From assembly GCA_015492395.1 (NCBI GenBank), contig WGFD01000031.1, positions 1-19,372 of the forward strand: a stretch of 19,372 nt of DNA, written 5' to 3'. The notes beneath the pieces were generated by a model. That model was given only the letters and a program-made list of their open reading frames with translations, searched no databases and was not told the origin of the DNA. The DNA comes from Deltaproteobacteria bacterium (GTDB taxonomy: Bacteria > Desulfobacterota > GWC2-55-46 > S146-70). Shown here in pieces: positions 1 to 6,967 of this stretch (position 1 is its first letter; each line of letters starts with the position of its first letter). Made by a program: the position numbers and the translations under genes.

Positions 1-71
1 CTGGACCATATCCCGTAAACCTCTTCAAATCTCATCTTCCTGACCTCCTGTAGCAGTTCTGTTCGTCTCAT
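1..71 (-). CDS. ISNCY-like transposase, N-terminal fragment (runs off the window)
   Basis: On the minus strand an ATG at 69-71 follows a good Shine-Dalgarno (AGGAGA, about 5 nt away) and opens a frame reading MRRTELLQEVRKMRF then EEVYGIWS until the window ends. This opening resembles the N-terminus of ISNCY-family transposases, which continue into a helix-turn-helix; only 23 residues are visible, so the family call rests on recalled similarity. It lies just inside an apparent IS end (direct repeats at 101-140), which supports a mobile-element gene. Whether the element is intact cannot be judged. Confidence 0.6.
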   Translation of the reverse strand, partial: MRRTELLQEVRKMRFEEVYGIWS

Positions 72-100
72 GGCTTCTCCTTTCAGGAGATAACCATACA

Positions 101-140
101 CCGGACAATTCACGTGCTGCAACTCCGGACAGTTTACGTG
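101..140. mobile_element. Probable IS terminus with two 16-bp direct repeats
   Basis: CCGGACAATTCACGTG (101-116) and CCGGACAGTTTACGTG (125-140) match at 14 of 16 positions with a 24-bp period. They sit just upstream of the transposase start at 71, where the right end of the element and a transposase binding site would be expected. The exact tip and the target duplication cannot be fixed because the other end lies outside the window. Confidence 0.5.
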
Positions 141-297
141 TTACTAACATTCAAGAAAAGAAACCTTGACAACCATGGCACTATATGCTAGGAATTTGAT
201 TCGAAAGGGCTTAATCCACCTTCGCCGTCTATTCACCAGGAATCTTTGGTAATCTCCAGTGAGAGGGGCGGCCGGGAAGGCTTTTTGGATAATCAAA
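141..297. other. Intergenic DNA between IS end and riboswitch
   Basis: No gene was recognised. There is a TTGACA at 166-171, but 17 bp downstream is only TAGGAA, a poor -10, so a promoter here is uncertain. The -10-like TATACT at 298-303 lies closer to the aptamer. Confidence 0.4.
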
Positions 298-303
298 TAT
301 ACT
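298..303 (+). promoter_or_regulatory. Candidate -10 box upstream of the riboswitch
   Basis: TATACT matches the sigma-70 -10 consensus at 5 of 6 positions and would place transcription start near 309-310, at the 5' edge of the aptamer. No good -35 hexamer was found 17 bp upstream (GGAAGG at 275-280), so it may depend on an activator, or the TTGACA-based promoter near 166 may be used instead. Confidence 0.3.
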
Positions 304-305
304 AT

Positions 306-406
306 GACTCACCTCTGCTCAGAGCAAACCAGGGGAAACCCTGGGACGCAGAGCAACGGGACTAAAGAGACAGTAAGCAGCGAACTATGGATTATTGCGT
401 GGGGTC
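306..406 (+). ncRNA. GEMM-I cyclic-dinucleotide riboswitch aptamer, A20 (GEMM-Ib, predicted 3',3'-cGAMP) type
   Basis: The conserved GEMM-I core is visible in order: AGAGCAAACC (321-330), a hairpin CCAGGG-GAAA-CCCTGG with a GNRA loop (329-344), GGGACGCAGAGC (343-354), then CGGGACTAA and the 3' part GCAGCGAACTATGG (377-390). Aligned to the Vibrio cholerae Vc2 aptamer by eye, A350 corresponds to the intercalating A47, and A323 falls at position 20, where c-di-GMP-selective members carry G. A20 is the mark of GEMM-Ib aptamers from Geobacter relatives that prefer 3',3'-cGAMP. The outer helix is approximate: GAC/GTC and CAC/GTG pairs can form between 306-312 and 399-406. The aptamer precedes a strong terminator and the exported gene pair at 567-3556. 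The family call is firm from the motifs; ligand preference is inferred from one base. Confidence 0.88.
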
Positions 407-472
407 AGGGGCGTAGATAGACTACACGCTGAACGCTGCCATAGACATGTACTGTGCTTCAACGTCCGCCGA

Positions 473-510
473 GCCGCCAGGGGAACCAACCCCTGGCGGC
501 TTTTTGTTTT
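473..510 (+). terminator. Intrinsic terminator of the riboswitch expression platform
   Basis: A perfect 11-bp stem, GCCGCCAGGGG (473-483) with CCCCTGGCGGC (490-500), has a six-base AACCAA loop and is followed directly by TTTTTGTTTT (501-510). It lies 66 nt after the aptamer and 56 nt before the start codon at 567, so it is placed to control read-through into the lipoprotein gene. Its left arm repeats the CCAGGGG found in the aptamer hairpin, so the aptamer strand CCCTGG (339-344) could in principle pair with CCAGGG of the terminator as an antiterminator. That pairing is inference. Confidence 0.88.
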
Positions 511-566
511 GAAATATGTGTGGTAAACGGCAAGTAAAAGACCCAATCAACACAGGAGGGCATATG

Positions 567-2096
567 ATGAAGAACCTAAGATTCATGGCGCTATTCCTTG
601 CGCTGTCGATCCTTGTCAGTTGTGGCACCGGAGTACCCGGCGGCGACAACGCCTCAGATGGTGGTTCCGCTGGAGGAAGCCTCAGCAGCGTTAATATCTC
701 AAAAATCAGCTCAGATGACTATAACGCCCTTTCGAGCGAAGAGAAGTACAGGGTCGCCAACAAATTAATGGCCACTCTGTTCAAAGGGATCGCCGTAAAG
801 GACTTCTTTAACATCCAAGCCGGCATGGATAACCTCACGCTGGCCAACGGCGTCGATTTTATAGCGAATATCGACACCGCCTTAACTCAAGTGCTTGTCG
901 ATAAAGATATCCATCTATCCAGAATCGACAACAAATACGAGTTTGACTCTGCCATGCGGCCCCAGCAATACCCCATGGCAATGCTCTTCGAGCTTCCCGT
1001 GAGTAAGGATTTCTTCGACTATTGGATGGCCTATAAGCTCGCCAATACCATCCTATTTTCACCTGCGGTAGAGCTAGATTCCGTTTACTACACGGATATA
1101 CAGCGTGTATTCTACAGGTTGAGTAGTATGGTCGGAGAGGACAGGACTATCCGGGACATCGTGTATGAGCATATGGTCTCCCAGGAAAACTGGCGCAGAT
1201 TCCGTTCCCCAGAAGACAACACCAGGGAGATGGTGGAGATATTTCTGGCACGGTTCATCGACGAAGAGGTGCCAAAGGCGGCCGCTGCCTGCAAGAACTG
1301 GTACCTGACAGACGATTCCCAGGACTACCAACTGATGATAGACTATGACAGCAACACCGAACCCCAGTATGTCCTGGATACCGTAGTGATCAGTTGTTAT
1401 GATTTTTACCGGGCCGTTTCCGAACATGCCGACCTGATCCCAAGGATCACATCTATACTGGTGAACACCTTCTTCGCCACATACCCGGACGACAAGAAGG
1501 CACAGATGGTAAGCGAAATCGTCGGCGCCAATCCGAACACGTTCAGGCAACTGTTTTCAACGATTATCCTCTCCAAGGAATACCTGCTGAACAATGAACG
1601 TCCAAAGGCCTATGAGGAAACGTTCTTCAATCTTGCCGGACGCATCGACTGGTACGCCCCCAGGCGATTCTTCCAGCACCTGAACAGACCATCGAGCTAC
1701 TACTCATCCATCGAGACCCTGCACGAAATGAAGCAGGCATCCATGACCTATAAACTGGGACGCCCTGGGGCAGTACCCCTGGACTCCCTCAGTTTCTCTT
1801 ATTATCACAAGTCGGTGAGAGAGAGGTCCTTGATAGACAGGAAGACGAATCCCTTCAGTTCCAGTGACGGGGGGTGGCAGGCAGATTTTATCGATGTAGA
1901 CCTGGAGGGAAGCGAGTTCATACACTACCTCTTTCTATCCGCAATATCGAGAAGGGCCACCGGCAATGAATTATCGACGCTTAATCAGATTATAGAGTCA
2001 ATGGGGCATGGTGGGGATAAGATGAAGCAGGCCATGATAGTGCTGGACTATTGTTCCAGGCTTGCAGAGTTATACGCCTTCCGGGCGATCACTTGA
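567..2096 (+). CDS. Lipoprotein resembling DUF1800 family, under riboswitch control
   Basis: This predicted outer-membrane or periplasmic lipoprotein is about 509 aa. The ATG at 567 was chosen because AGGAGG (554-559) lies 7 nt upstream; the ATG at 564 is in frame but too close, and the one at 516 has no ribosome site. The start gives a signal peptide ending in lipobox LVSC with Cys19. The middle segment with RDIVYEHMVSQENW, then SPEDNTREMVEIFLARF, resembles the DUF1800 region usually written NENFARELMELF. Divergence is high, but DUF1800 genes are commonly found directly before DUF1501 genes, as here, which supports the call. The downstream gene starts 59 bp later on the same strand. Molecular function is unknown for the family. 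The GEMM-I riboswitch and terminator upstream indicate control by a cyclic dinucleotide. Confidence 0.72.
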   Translation: MKNLRFMALFLALSILVSCGTGVPGGDNASDGGSAGGSLSSVNISKISSDDYNALSSEEKYRVANKLMATLFKGIAVKDFFNIQAGMDNLTLANGVDFIANIDTALTQVLVDKDIHLSRIDNKYEFDSAMRPQQYPMAMLFELPVSKDFFDYWMAYKLANTILFSPAVELDSVYYTDIQRVFYRLSSMVGEDRTIRDIVYEHMVSQENWRRFRSPEDNTREMVEIFLARFIDEEVPKAAAACKNWYLTDDSQDYQLMIDYDSNTEPQYVLDTVVISCYDFYRAVSEHADLIPRITSILVNTFFATYPDDKKAQMVSEIVGANPNTFRQLFSTIILSKEYLLNNERPKAYEETFFNLAGRIDWYAPRRFFQHLNRPSSYYSSIETLHEMKQASMTYKLGRPGAVPLDSLSFSYYHKSVRERSLIDRKTNPFSSSDGGWQADFIDVDLEGSEFIHYLFLSAISRRATGNELSTLNQIIESMGHGGDKMKQAMIVLDYCSRLAELYAFRAIT

Positions 2097-2155
2097 CCAC
2101 CGGCCGGATATCCTCATAAGACACCAACTATCCTTTCAATTCAAAGGGGGAAGTT

Positions 2156-3556
2156 ATGGACAGAAGGAGCTTTCTAAGGTTAATGTGTGCCCTTGGTGTA
2201 TCGCTGACATTTCCATCCATCTTCTGGAGGAGGACCGCGAAGGCCTCACTGCCACCGGGGATCAACTACGCAAGACCCCAGGCATTGCCACAAGTAATCA
2301 ATATCTTTCTTTACGGGGGACCATCCGAACTGGCGGCCAACCTGACCAATATAGAAGAGATCGACGCAAGCTCGCAGAACCCTTATCCGAGCGGCATTGT
2401 GCCAAGCCGCGGCGGCGGTGGCATTACCGCCAATAACTTCTGGAGGGCCGCCGGGGGAGACATCATGGAGGAACTCGTAGGGGGCGGGGACATGTCCATC
2501 TACCGGACCATCCACCGTGTGAAGGATGACAACAAGGGCCACGGCCTCAGTGTAAACCAGAATCTGGTCGGCAATCTGGATGCCTCCGCTCCGGGGATCG
2601 CAACTACGCTGGCGGCCGTACTACTGGAAAACGACGCCTTCGGCAAACCGGTCGACGAGTTGAATCTGCCATTCGTATCCTTTGAAGGTGATTCCACGTT
2701 ATTCAACCTGGGGGATCTGGATATACCTCTGACACTCAGACCTATCGCCATGGACTCAAACTTCAGCAACCCCTATGAACGCTCCGGCAACAGCTACATT
2801 GACGATACCGCCGATGCGGACCTCGAAAACCTGGCCCGTCAAGTATCCTCGGCGTTCGGAGAGAAGCACCGCAAGATCAACGACGCATTCGCCAAAAGGG
2901 CCGAATTGGCAGATTTTGTAGCCAACAGCTTCAATCGCACTACAGTTGACGCCAACCTGCCCTATGGAAATCCATCCGACCCCGACACTGATAACAGTGG
3001 CAAACTGGTATATCCAGACACCAACTTCGGCAACCTGCTCAAATCGGCCGTGAGTCTCGCTGTCAGCAATCCCGATACCGTCTTCATCAGTTTGGGCAGC
3101 GGCGGTTTGGGAGGCTGGGATGATCATTCTGAGTCGACCAGCAAATATCCAGGCAGGATGCAGGAGTTGATGGCAGCGCTGCGCTGCGCCGTCAAGCATA
3201 TGAAGTGGATGACTGCACCGCGCCAAAATATCGTCATCAATGTTTTCGGTGACTTCGGCAGAAATGTGAACCTGAATAACGCAATGGGATGGGATCACGG
3301 CAATAATCAGAATCTATATACACTCGCTGGATGGGGCATACCGGGCCGACAACTTGGTAAACTCGTGGGAAAGACGAAGTGGACCGGCACCCCATTCGAA
3401 AACCGTCAGTTTACCGCACCAACCAATGACAGTTACCAATGCGAACCCTTTGCCATAGCCTCCACCATTTATCGATACTTTGGCATACAGAATCCAGAGC
3501 TACTGACAGGGGAGGCGGCCATTGACGAGTTAAGCCCCCCTAACGAACTCTTATGA
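2156..3556 (+). CDS. Tat-exported DUF1501 family protein
   Basis: This 466-aa protein starts at an ATG with AAAGGGGG about 5 nt upstream. The N-terminus MDRRSFLRLMCALGV followed by a hydrophobic stretch is a twin-arginine (Tat) signal with R3-R4. Typical DUF1501 landmarks follow: GGPSEL near residue 58, GGWDDHSES near 318, VFGDFGR near 363 and GWDHGNNQN near 378. These correspond to the W/D/H and EFGR...DHG motifs of this family, which belongs to the alkaline phosphatase/sulfatase-like superfamily. Here the canonical SEFGR is GDFGR. No enzymatic activity is established for the family. It is paired with the lipoprotein at 567-2096, and the 59-bp gap without a terminator argues for one transcript under the same riboswitch. 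Export as a folded, possibly metal-containing protein is inferred from the Tat signal. Confidence 0.88.
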   Translation: MDRRSFLRLMCALGVSLTFPSIFWRRTAKASLPPGINYARPQALPQVINIFLYGGPSELAANLTNIEEIDASSQNPYPSGIVPSRGGGGITANNFWRAAGGDIMEELVGGGDMSIYRTIHRVKDDNKGHGLSVNQNLVGNLDASAPGIATTLAAVLLENDAFGKPVDELNLPFVSFEGDSTLFNLGDLDIPLTLRPIAMDSNFSNPYERSGNSYIDDTADADLENLARQVSSAFGEKHRKINDAFAKRAELADFVANSFNRTTVDANLPYGNPSDPDTDNSGKLVYPDTNFGNLLKSAVSLAVSNPDTVFISLGSGGLGGWDDHSESTSKYPGRMQELMAALRCAVKHMKWMTAPRQNIVINVFGDFGRNVNLNNAMGWDHGNNQNLYTLAGWGIPGRQLGKLVGKTKWTGTPFENRQFTAPTNDSYQCEPFAIASTIYRYFGIQNPELLTGEAAIDELSPPNELL

Positions 3557-3864
3557 GTAATGAATCGATACACCATGCATATAGAGTATACACAAACACA
3601 GAACACTCTAGAACAAAGCAGGCAAAGGCGAGAAGCGAAGTATATTTACGGCAATCAGAGGAATAGCACAGACATGCACAGTGATAACGATATAACGGCG
3701 CTGTATTCCGTATGGCCAGGTACAGAGGATGCAACCTAACAAGAGAGAGAACAGCTTCAAAGTCAGCATACTGTCATGAAAGTCTCCTTTAGTCCACCAC
3801 CTCTTGGTGGCGTTTGTTCACGGTGTGCGTAAAATTTAATGGAGGCCGGCGAACGGGCAGATTG
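3557..3864. other. Intergenic region between convergent genes, with a dispersed repeat and a weak hairpin
   Basis: No gene is supported here. The part at about 3582-3690 is a diverged copy of the dispersed repeat at 14321-14408. A 6-bp hairpin CCACCA-CCTCT-TGGTGG lies at 3794-3810 and is followed on the plus strand by CGTTTGTTC, at best a weak terminator for the DUF1501 transcript. A minus-strand AGGAG followed by an ATG at 3775-3777 opens only a four-codon frame and is not a gene. Confidence 0.5.
3582..3690 (+). repeat. Dispersed repeat E, copy 1
   Basis: GTATACACAAACACAGAAC, AGAACAAAGCAGGCAAAG and AGCACAGACATGCACAGT occur here in the same order as GTATACGCAGACACAGAG, AGAACAACGCAGGCCAAG and AGCACAGGCATGCACAGT at 14321-14408. 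The order and spacing are preserved apart from small gaps, so common descent is likely. Its nature is unknown; no coding frame is conserved convincingly. Confidence 0.55.
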
Positions 3865-5394
3865 CTACCTCAATGCAGGCGTAGTCTTGCCTGTCAATAA
3901 ATGAAAGGGGAAGTTCACTCTGTAAGGAACCACTGCAAGGCTTATTCTCTCTGTCTTTCTGACACCATGGATCATATCCGTCACTTCGCTATCGGGTATC
4001 GATGTTGAATCTCTCCAGTCGGAGATCTGAATCTTCATCAGGACCTTCTGAGGATCACCAACGGTCTCTGTGGCATCCAAGGCCATCTGTTCTATGAGGG
4101 AGGACACTTCATCATAGCCTACACTCAGTTCATCACTCATCTGCCTGTGATAGGCCATAATGGCATAGTAGTCGAAATCTTCTCTAACAGACTCTTCAAG
4201 GTTCTGTGACAACCAGGCAAGTGCATAACGCGGGTTTGATACCGCCTCGTACATAAGGTTTATAGCAAAGTCCGTGCCAGGCCGTTTCGCCCTTACAACC
4301 GCCTTCAATCTCCCCGCAACCTCCAGAAGCCTCCTGTTCTTCAACCACGCCCACTCCCAAAACTCCGGTGTATAGTGAATACGTCCCTCGCCGTCAAGCC
4401 GGTACATCGCCTCAGGATTGAGCTTGCGCCCTGTATTCCTGCGACAGAATGCCTCGGCGTGTGGACCAAAACCCTCGGTGTGCCTCAAAACGAGATCATC
4501 CTGGAAGAGCACACCGTCTATATCGTAATCCGCAAGATCGCTGTACAACGCCTCCAGGTATCTTACCGCCTCCTCGTTGAATAAATCCAAGCCCTTGCAT
4601 CCGTTGACCTTCCCTGTCAAGGGATCATACCCCTTACAGCCGGCATCGCTTCTTTTCTCCATCCCATAGTCCGCGTACCTGGTCGTCATCCAGGCGAAGA
4701 CCTTTATACCTCTCTCATGGGCGATCTTAATAATATCACCCAATATATCGGCGACCACCGGAGAGTGGCTGGTCTTAAAGTAGACGCCCACTTTGCTCTT
4801 TGGCGAAACGGACGGATAGATCCTGTCACCTCTATTCTGAAAGACCCTGATTATAACCGTGTTTATACCGGCACTTTTCAGGATATCCAACTCTTCCTCT
4901 ATCTCACCAAGATCATTTCCTTTAAAGAGCAGCACCTGTACGGCCCGCATAGGTTCCTTCTCTTCTTCTAAAAGCCTGTGGACGGGGAGTTCCTTTGCCC
5001 AGATAATATCCTCTTCCTTGTTCTCTTTGGGACGCAGCATCGACCTGGCATCCGATATGAAAGCGCTATCCGGAAAGTTACTTATAAACTGGGACAGTTG
5101 CAATGCAGCCTCTTTACGGTTTCCCGCCTTCATATAGGAGCGGGCCATCATATAATGGGCGTCATCGATAAGATCGCTGAGAGGAAAGTCACTGATAACC
5201 CTGCCGAACTCCCTGGCGGCAACCTCATAGTATCCCTGTCTATATAGCATATTGGCATAATAAAACTGGTCGGAATCACTATCAAAGATGCCGGCTTCAT
5301 ACCCATAGGAGGGATAGACAAAGACAGAGAGGGATAGTACGACTAGAAAGATTTTACAGAACATCCCGGTAGATCTTCTACTGAAAGAGTACAC
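3865..5394 (-). CDS. Exported TPR plus PgaB C-terminal-like (GHL13) glycoside hydrolase protein
   Basis: This 509-aa protein has three visible parts. Residues 1 to about 32 form a signal peptide (positive start, then CKIFLVVLSLSVFVYPSYG). About 38-120 contain two TPR/BamD-like units (FYYANMLYRQGYYEVAAREF, then HYMMARSYMKAGNRKEAALQL). About 150-505 resemble the C-terminal hydrolase domain of PgaB (GHL13 type), with AGINTVIIRVF, GIKVFAWM, IDGVLFQDD near residue 295 and DFDYYAIMAY. PgaB C-domains cleave de-N-acetylated poly-N-acetylglucosamine through an Asp in the matching HDD motif; here it is QDD. The PgaB deacetylase domain is missing and TPRs stand in its place. The GTG start at 5394 has GAGGTG about 6 nt upstream and overlaps the end of radA by 17 bp, so it is probably translated from the radA transcript. 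Substrate is inference. Confidence 0.75.
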   Translation of the reverse strand: MYSFSRRSTGMFCKIFLVVLSLSVFVYPSYGYEAGIFDSDSDQFYYANMLYRQGYYEVAAREFGRVISDFPLSDLIDDAHYMMARSYMKAGNRKEAALQLSQFISNFPDSAFISDARSMLRPKENKEEDIIWAKELPVHRLLEEEKEPMRAVQVLLFKGNDLGEIEEELDILKSAGINTVIIRVFQNRGDRIYPSVSPKSKVGVYFKTSHSPVVADILGDIIKIAHERGIKVFAWMTTRYADYGMEKRSDAGCKGYDPLTGKVNGCKGLDLFNEEAVRYLEALYSDLADYDIDGVLFQDDLVLRHTEGFGPHAEAFCRRNTGRKLNPEAMYRLDGEGRIHYTPEFWEWAWLKNRRLLEVAGRLKAVVRAKRPGTDFAINLMYEAVSNPRYALAWLSQNLEESVREDFDYYAIMAYHRQMSDELSVGYDEVSSLIEQMALDATETVGDPQKVLMKIQISDWRDSTSIPDSEVTDMIHGVRKTERISLAVVPYRVNFPFHLLTGKTTPALR

Positions 5395-6739
5395 TCATCA
5401 CCTCATCTATTGATGCAACACCGATAAGCTCAAGGGATTTTCCCGCTCGCACCCCTTTCAGGCTGTCTTTAGGCACTACACACCGTGTAAAACCAAGCTT
5501 TCTGGCCTCCTTTACACGCAATTCCGCATGGCCTACCGCCCTGATCTCTCCACCCAGACCAACTTCTCCAAAGACCACAGTGTTGGGGTCTATAGCCTTA
5601 TCCAGGAAGTTCGAGGCTATAGATACTGCTATCCCCATATCGATGGCAGGCTCCTCAAGACGCAAACCTCCGGCCACTTTAAGGTAGATATCCTGGTTTG
5701 CCATATTCAAACCGGCTTTCTTCTCGAGTATTGCCACTATAATCGCCACCCTGTTACTGTCCATTCCAACGACCGTCCTTCTTGGTACGCCTATAGCCGT
5801 AGGAGAAATAAGCGACTGGATCTCTACCAATATCGGCCTGGTGCCCTCAATACTTGATAACACAACGGAACCCGAGGCATCCACCGGCCTCTCGGCAAGA
5901 AAGAGGAGGGAGGGATTACTCACCTCCTCCAGACCTGAATCCTTCATCTCGAAGACCCCTATCTCCATAACAGAGCCGAAGCGGTTCTTAACCGCCCTGA
6001 GTATCCTGAAGGGGTAACCTCTTTCACCTTCGAAGTACAGGACAGTGTCTACCATATGTTCGAGGACCCTGGGACCTGCGATTGCTCCATCTTTTGTTAC
6101 ATGGCCTACCAGAAAAACAGGCACATCCATACCCTTCCCATAAAGGATCACCTGCGACGCAGATTCCCTGACCTGGCTCACACTGCCGGGCGACGACTCA
6201 AGAGATTCGGAGTAGAGCGTTTGGACAGAATCTATTACGATGACATCCGGCCTTACGGCCTTTACGGTCTGTATGATCCTCTCTGCCACAGTCTCGGCAT
6301 ATATAAGAAGTTCATCTGACAAGACGGAAAGCCGTTCTCCCCTTACACCTATCTGCCTGGGTGACTCCTCTCCCGATACGTAGAGGATTTTTGAGCCACG
6401 CCCCGCCATCTCCCCCATAGCCTTCAGGAGAAGGGTCGATTTGCCAATACCTGGATCTCCCCCTATCAGCACCGCGGAGCCCAGGGTCAACCCCCCGCCT
6501 AGTACCCTGTCCAATTCACCTATCCCCGTAGTTATCCTGTCTTCTTTATCATTATTTAATAGGGATATGGGTTGCGGGCTGGAGCCACTCTCTATAAGGG
6601 AGGCCCCTTTCTTTCTTTCACTAAAGAGCCGCTCCTCCAGGAGCGTATTCCAGCCACCGCAATCGGGGCACCGACCAAGCCATTTAGGTGAGCGGTACGC
6701 GCATGTCTGGCACGTGTAGATGGTTCTGATCTTCGACAT
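5378..6739 (-). CDS. radA: DNA repair protein RadA
   Basis: RadA is a hexameric ATPase that promotes branch migration and processing of recombination intermediates in the cytoplasm. The 453-aa product has the full layout: an N-terminal zinc finger (CQTC...CPDCGGWNTL, residues 10-32), a RecA-like core with Walker A GGDPGIGKST near 93-102, the RadA-specific KNRFG motif near 250, and a C-terminal Lon-like domain with SPTAIGVPRRTVVGMD. Length equals the usual 450-460 aa. The ATG at 6737-6739 is directly before the zinc finger; the nearest GAGG is about 14 nt upstream, so its ribosome site is weak. It is first in a two-gene minus-strand unit with the GHL13 gene and is divergent from the HEAT/HD-GYP pair. 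Confidence 0.97.
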   Translation of the reverse strand: MSKIRTIYTCQTCAYRSPKWLGRCPDCGGWNTLLEERLFSERKKGASLIESGSSPQPISLLNNDKEDRITTGIGELDRVLGGGLTLGSAVLIGGDPGIGKSTLLLKAMGEMAGRGSKILYVSGEESPRQIGVRGERLSVLSDELLIYAETVAERIIQTVKAVRPDVIVIDSVQTLYSESLESSPGSVSQVRESASQVILYGKGMDVPVFLVGHVTKDGAIAGPRVLEHMVDTVLYFEGERGYPFRILRAVKNRFGSVMEIGVFEMKDSGLEEVSNPSLLFLAERPVDASGSVVLSSIEGTRPILVEIQSLISPTAIGVPRRTVVGMDSNRVAIIVAILEKKAGLNMANQDIYLKVAGGLRLEEPAIDMGIAVSIASNFLDKAIDPNTVVFGEVGLGGEIRAVGHAELRVKEARKLGFTRCVVPKDSLKGVRAGKSLELIGVASIDEVMSVLFQ

Positions 6740-6967
6740 CAGTTGGCAGAGGACCTCGATATAGTTTATTGTTTTCTAGCTCGAGGGGCCCAAAGTTAAA
6801 GTGGCGTCATATAATAGCCGATTGAGATACTGTACGGATATCATAGTCATTGACAATCCCGGGGGGTTACCGGCACAATCAAATAGTAACAATTAGATTA
6901 TAATAAATATTAGCTCCATACACGGCCAGACATCTTAACCGTCTGCCTCAACTTATTTGGACTACCC
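6740..6967. promoter_or_regulatory. Divergent promoter region between radA and the HEAT/HD-GYP pair
   Basis: This 228-bp AT-rich gap separates divergent genes and must hold both promoters. On the plus strand TTGACA at 6850-6855 is followed after 18 bp by CACAAT (6874-6879), and TATAAT occurs at 6899-6904 without a clear -35. On the minus strand TTGTCA overlaps the same bases (6851-6856), so the two promoters may compete. No operator palindrome or RNA element was recognised. Confidence 0.4.

Noticed and set aside
177..188. Possible sigma-54 promoter (GGCACTATATGC)
   Set aside because: The GG and GC elements are 8 bases apart instead of the required 10.
1074..1550. Long minus-strand frame antisense to the lipoprotein gene
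   Set aside because: It lies wholly inside the lipoprotein gene, which has signal peptide, ribosome site and riboswitch; the antisense frame shows no known motif.
3540..3734. Minus-strand frame of 64 codons in the DUF1501/GHL13 spacer
   Set aside because: It overlaps dispersed repeat E, is very rich in Cys, Leu and Tyr, has no ribosome site and overlaps the end of the DUF1501 gene.
3770..3790. Minus-strand AGGAG plus ATG at 3775-3777
   Set aside because: The frame stops after four codons, so no gene or convincing leader peptide is supported.
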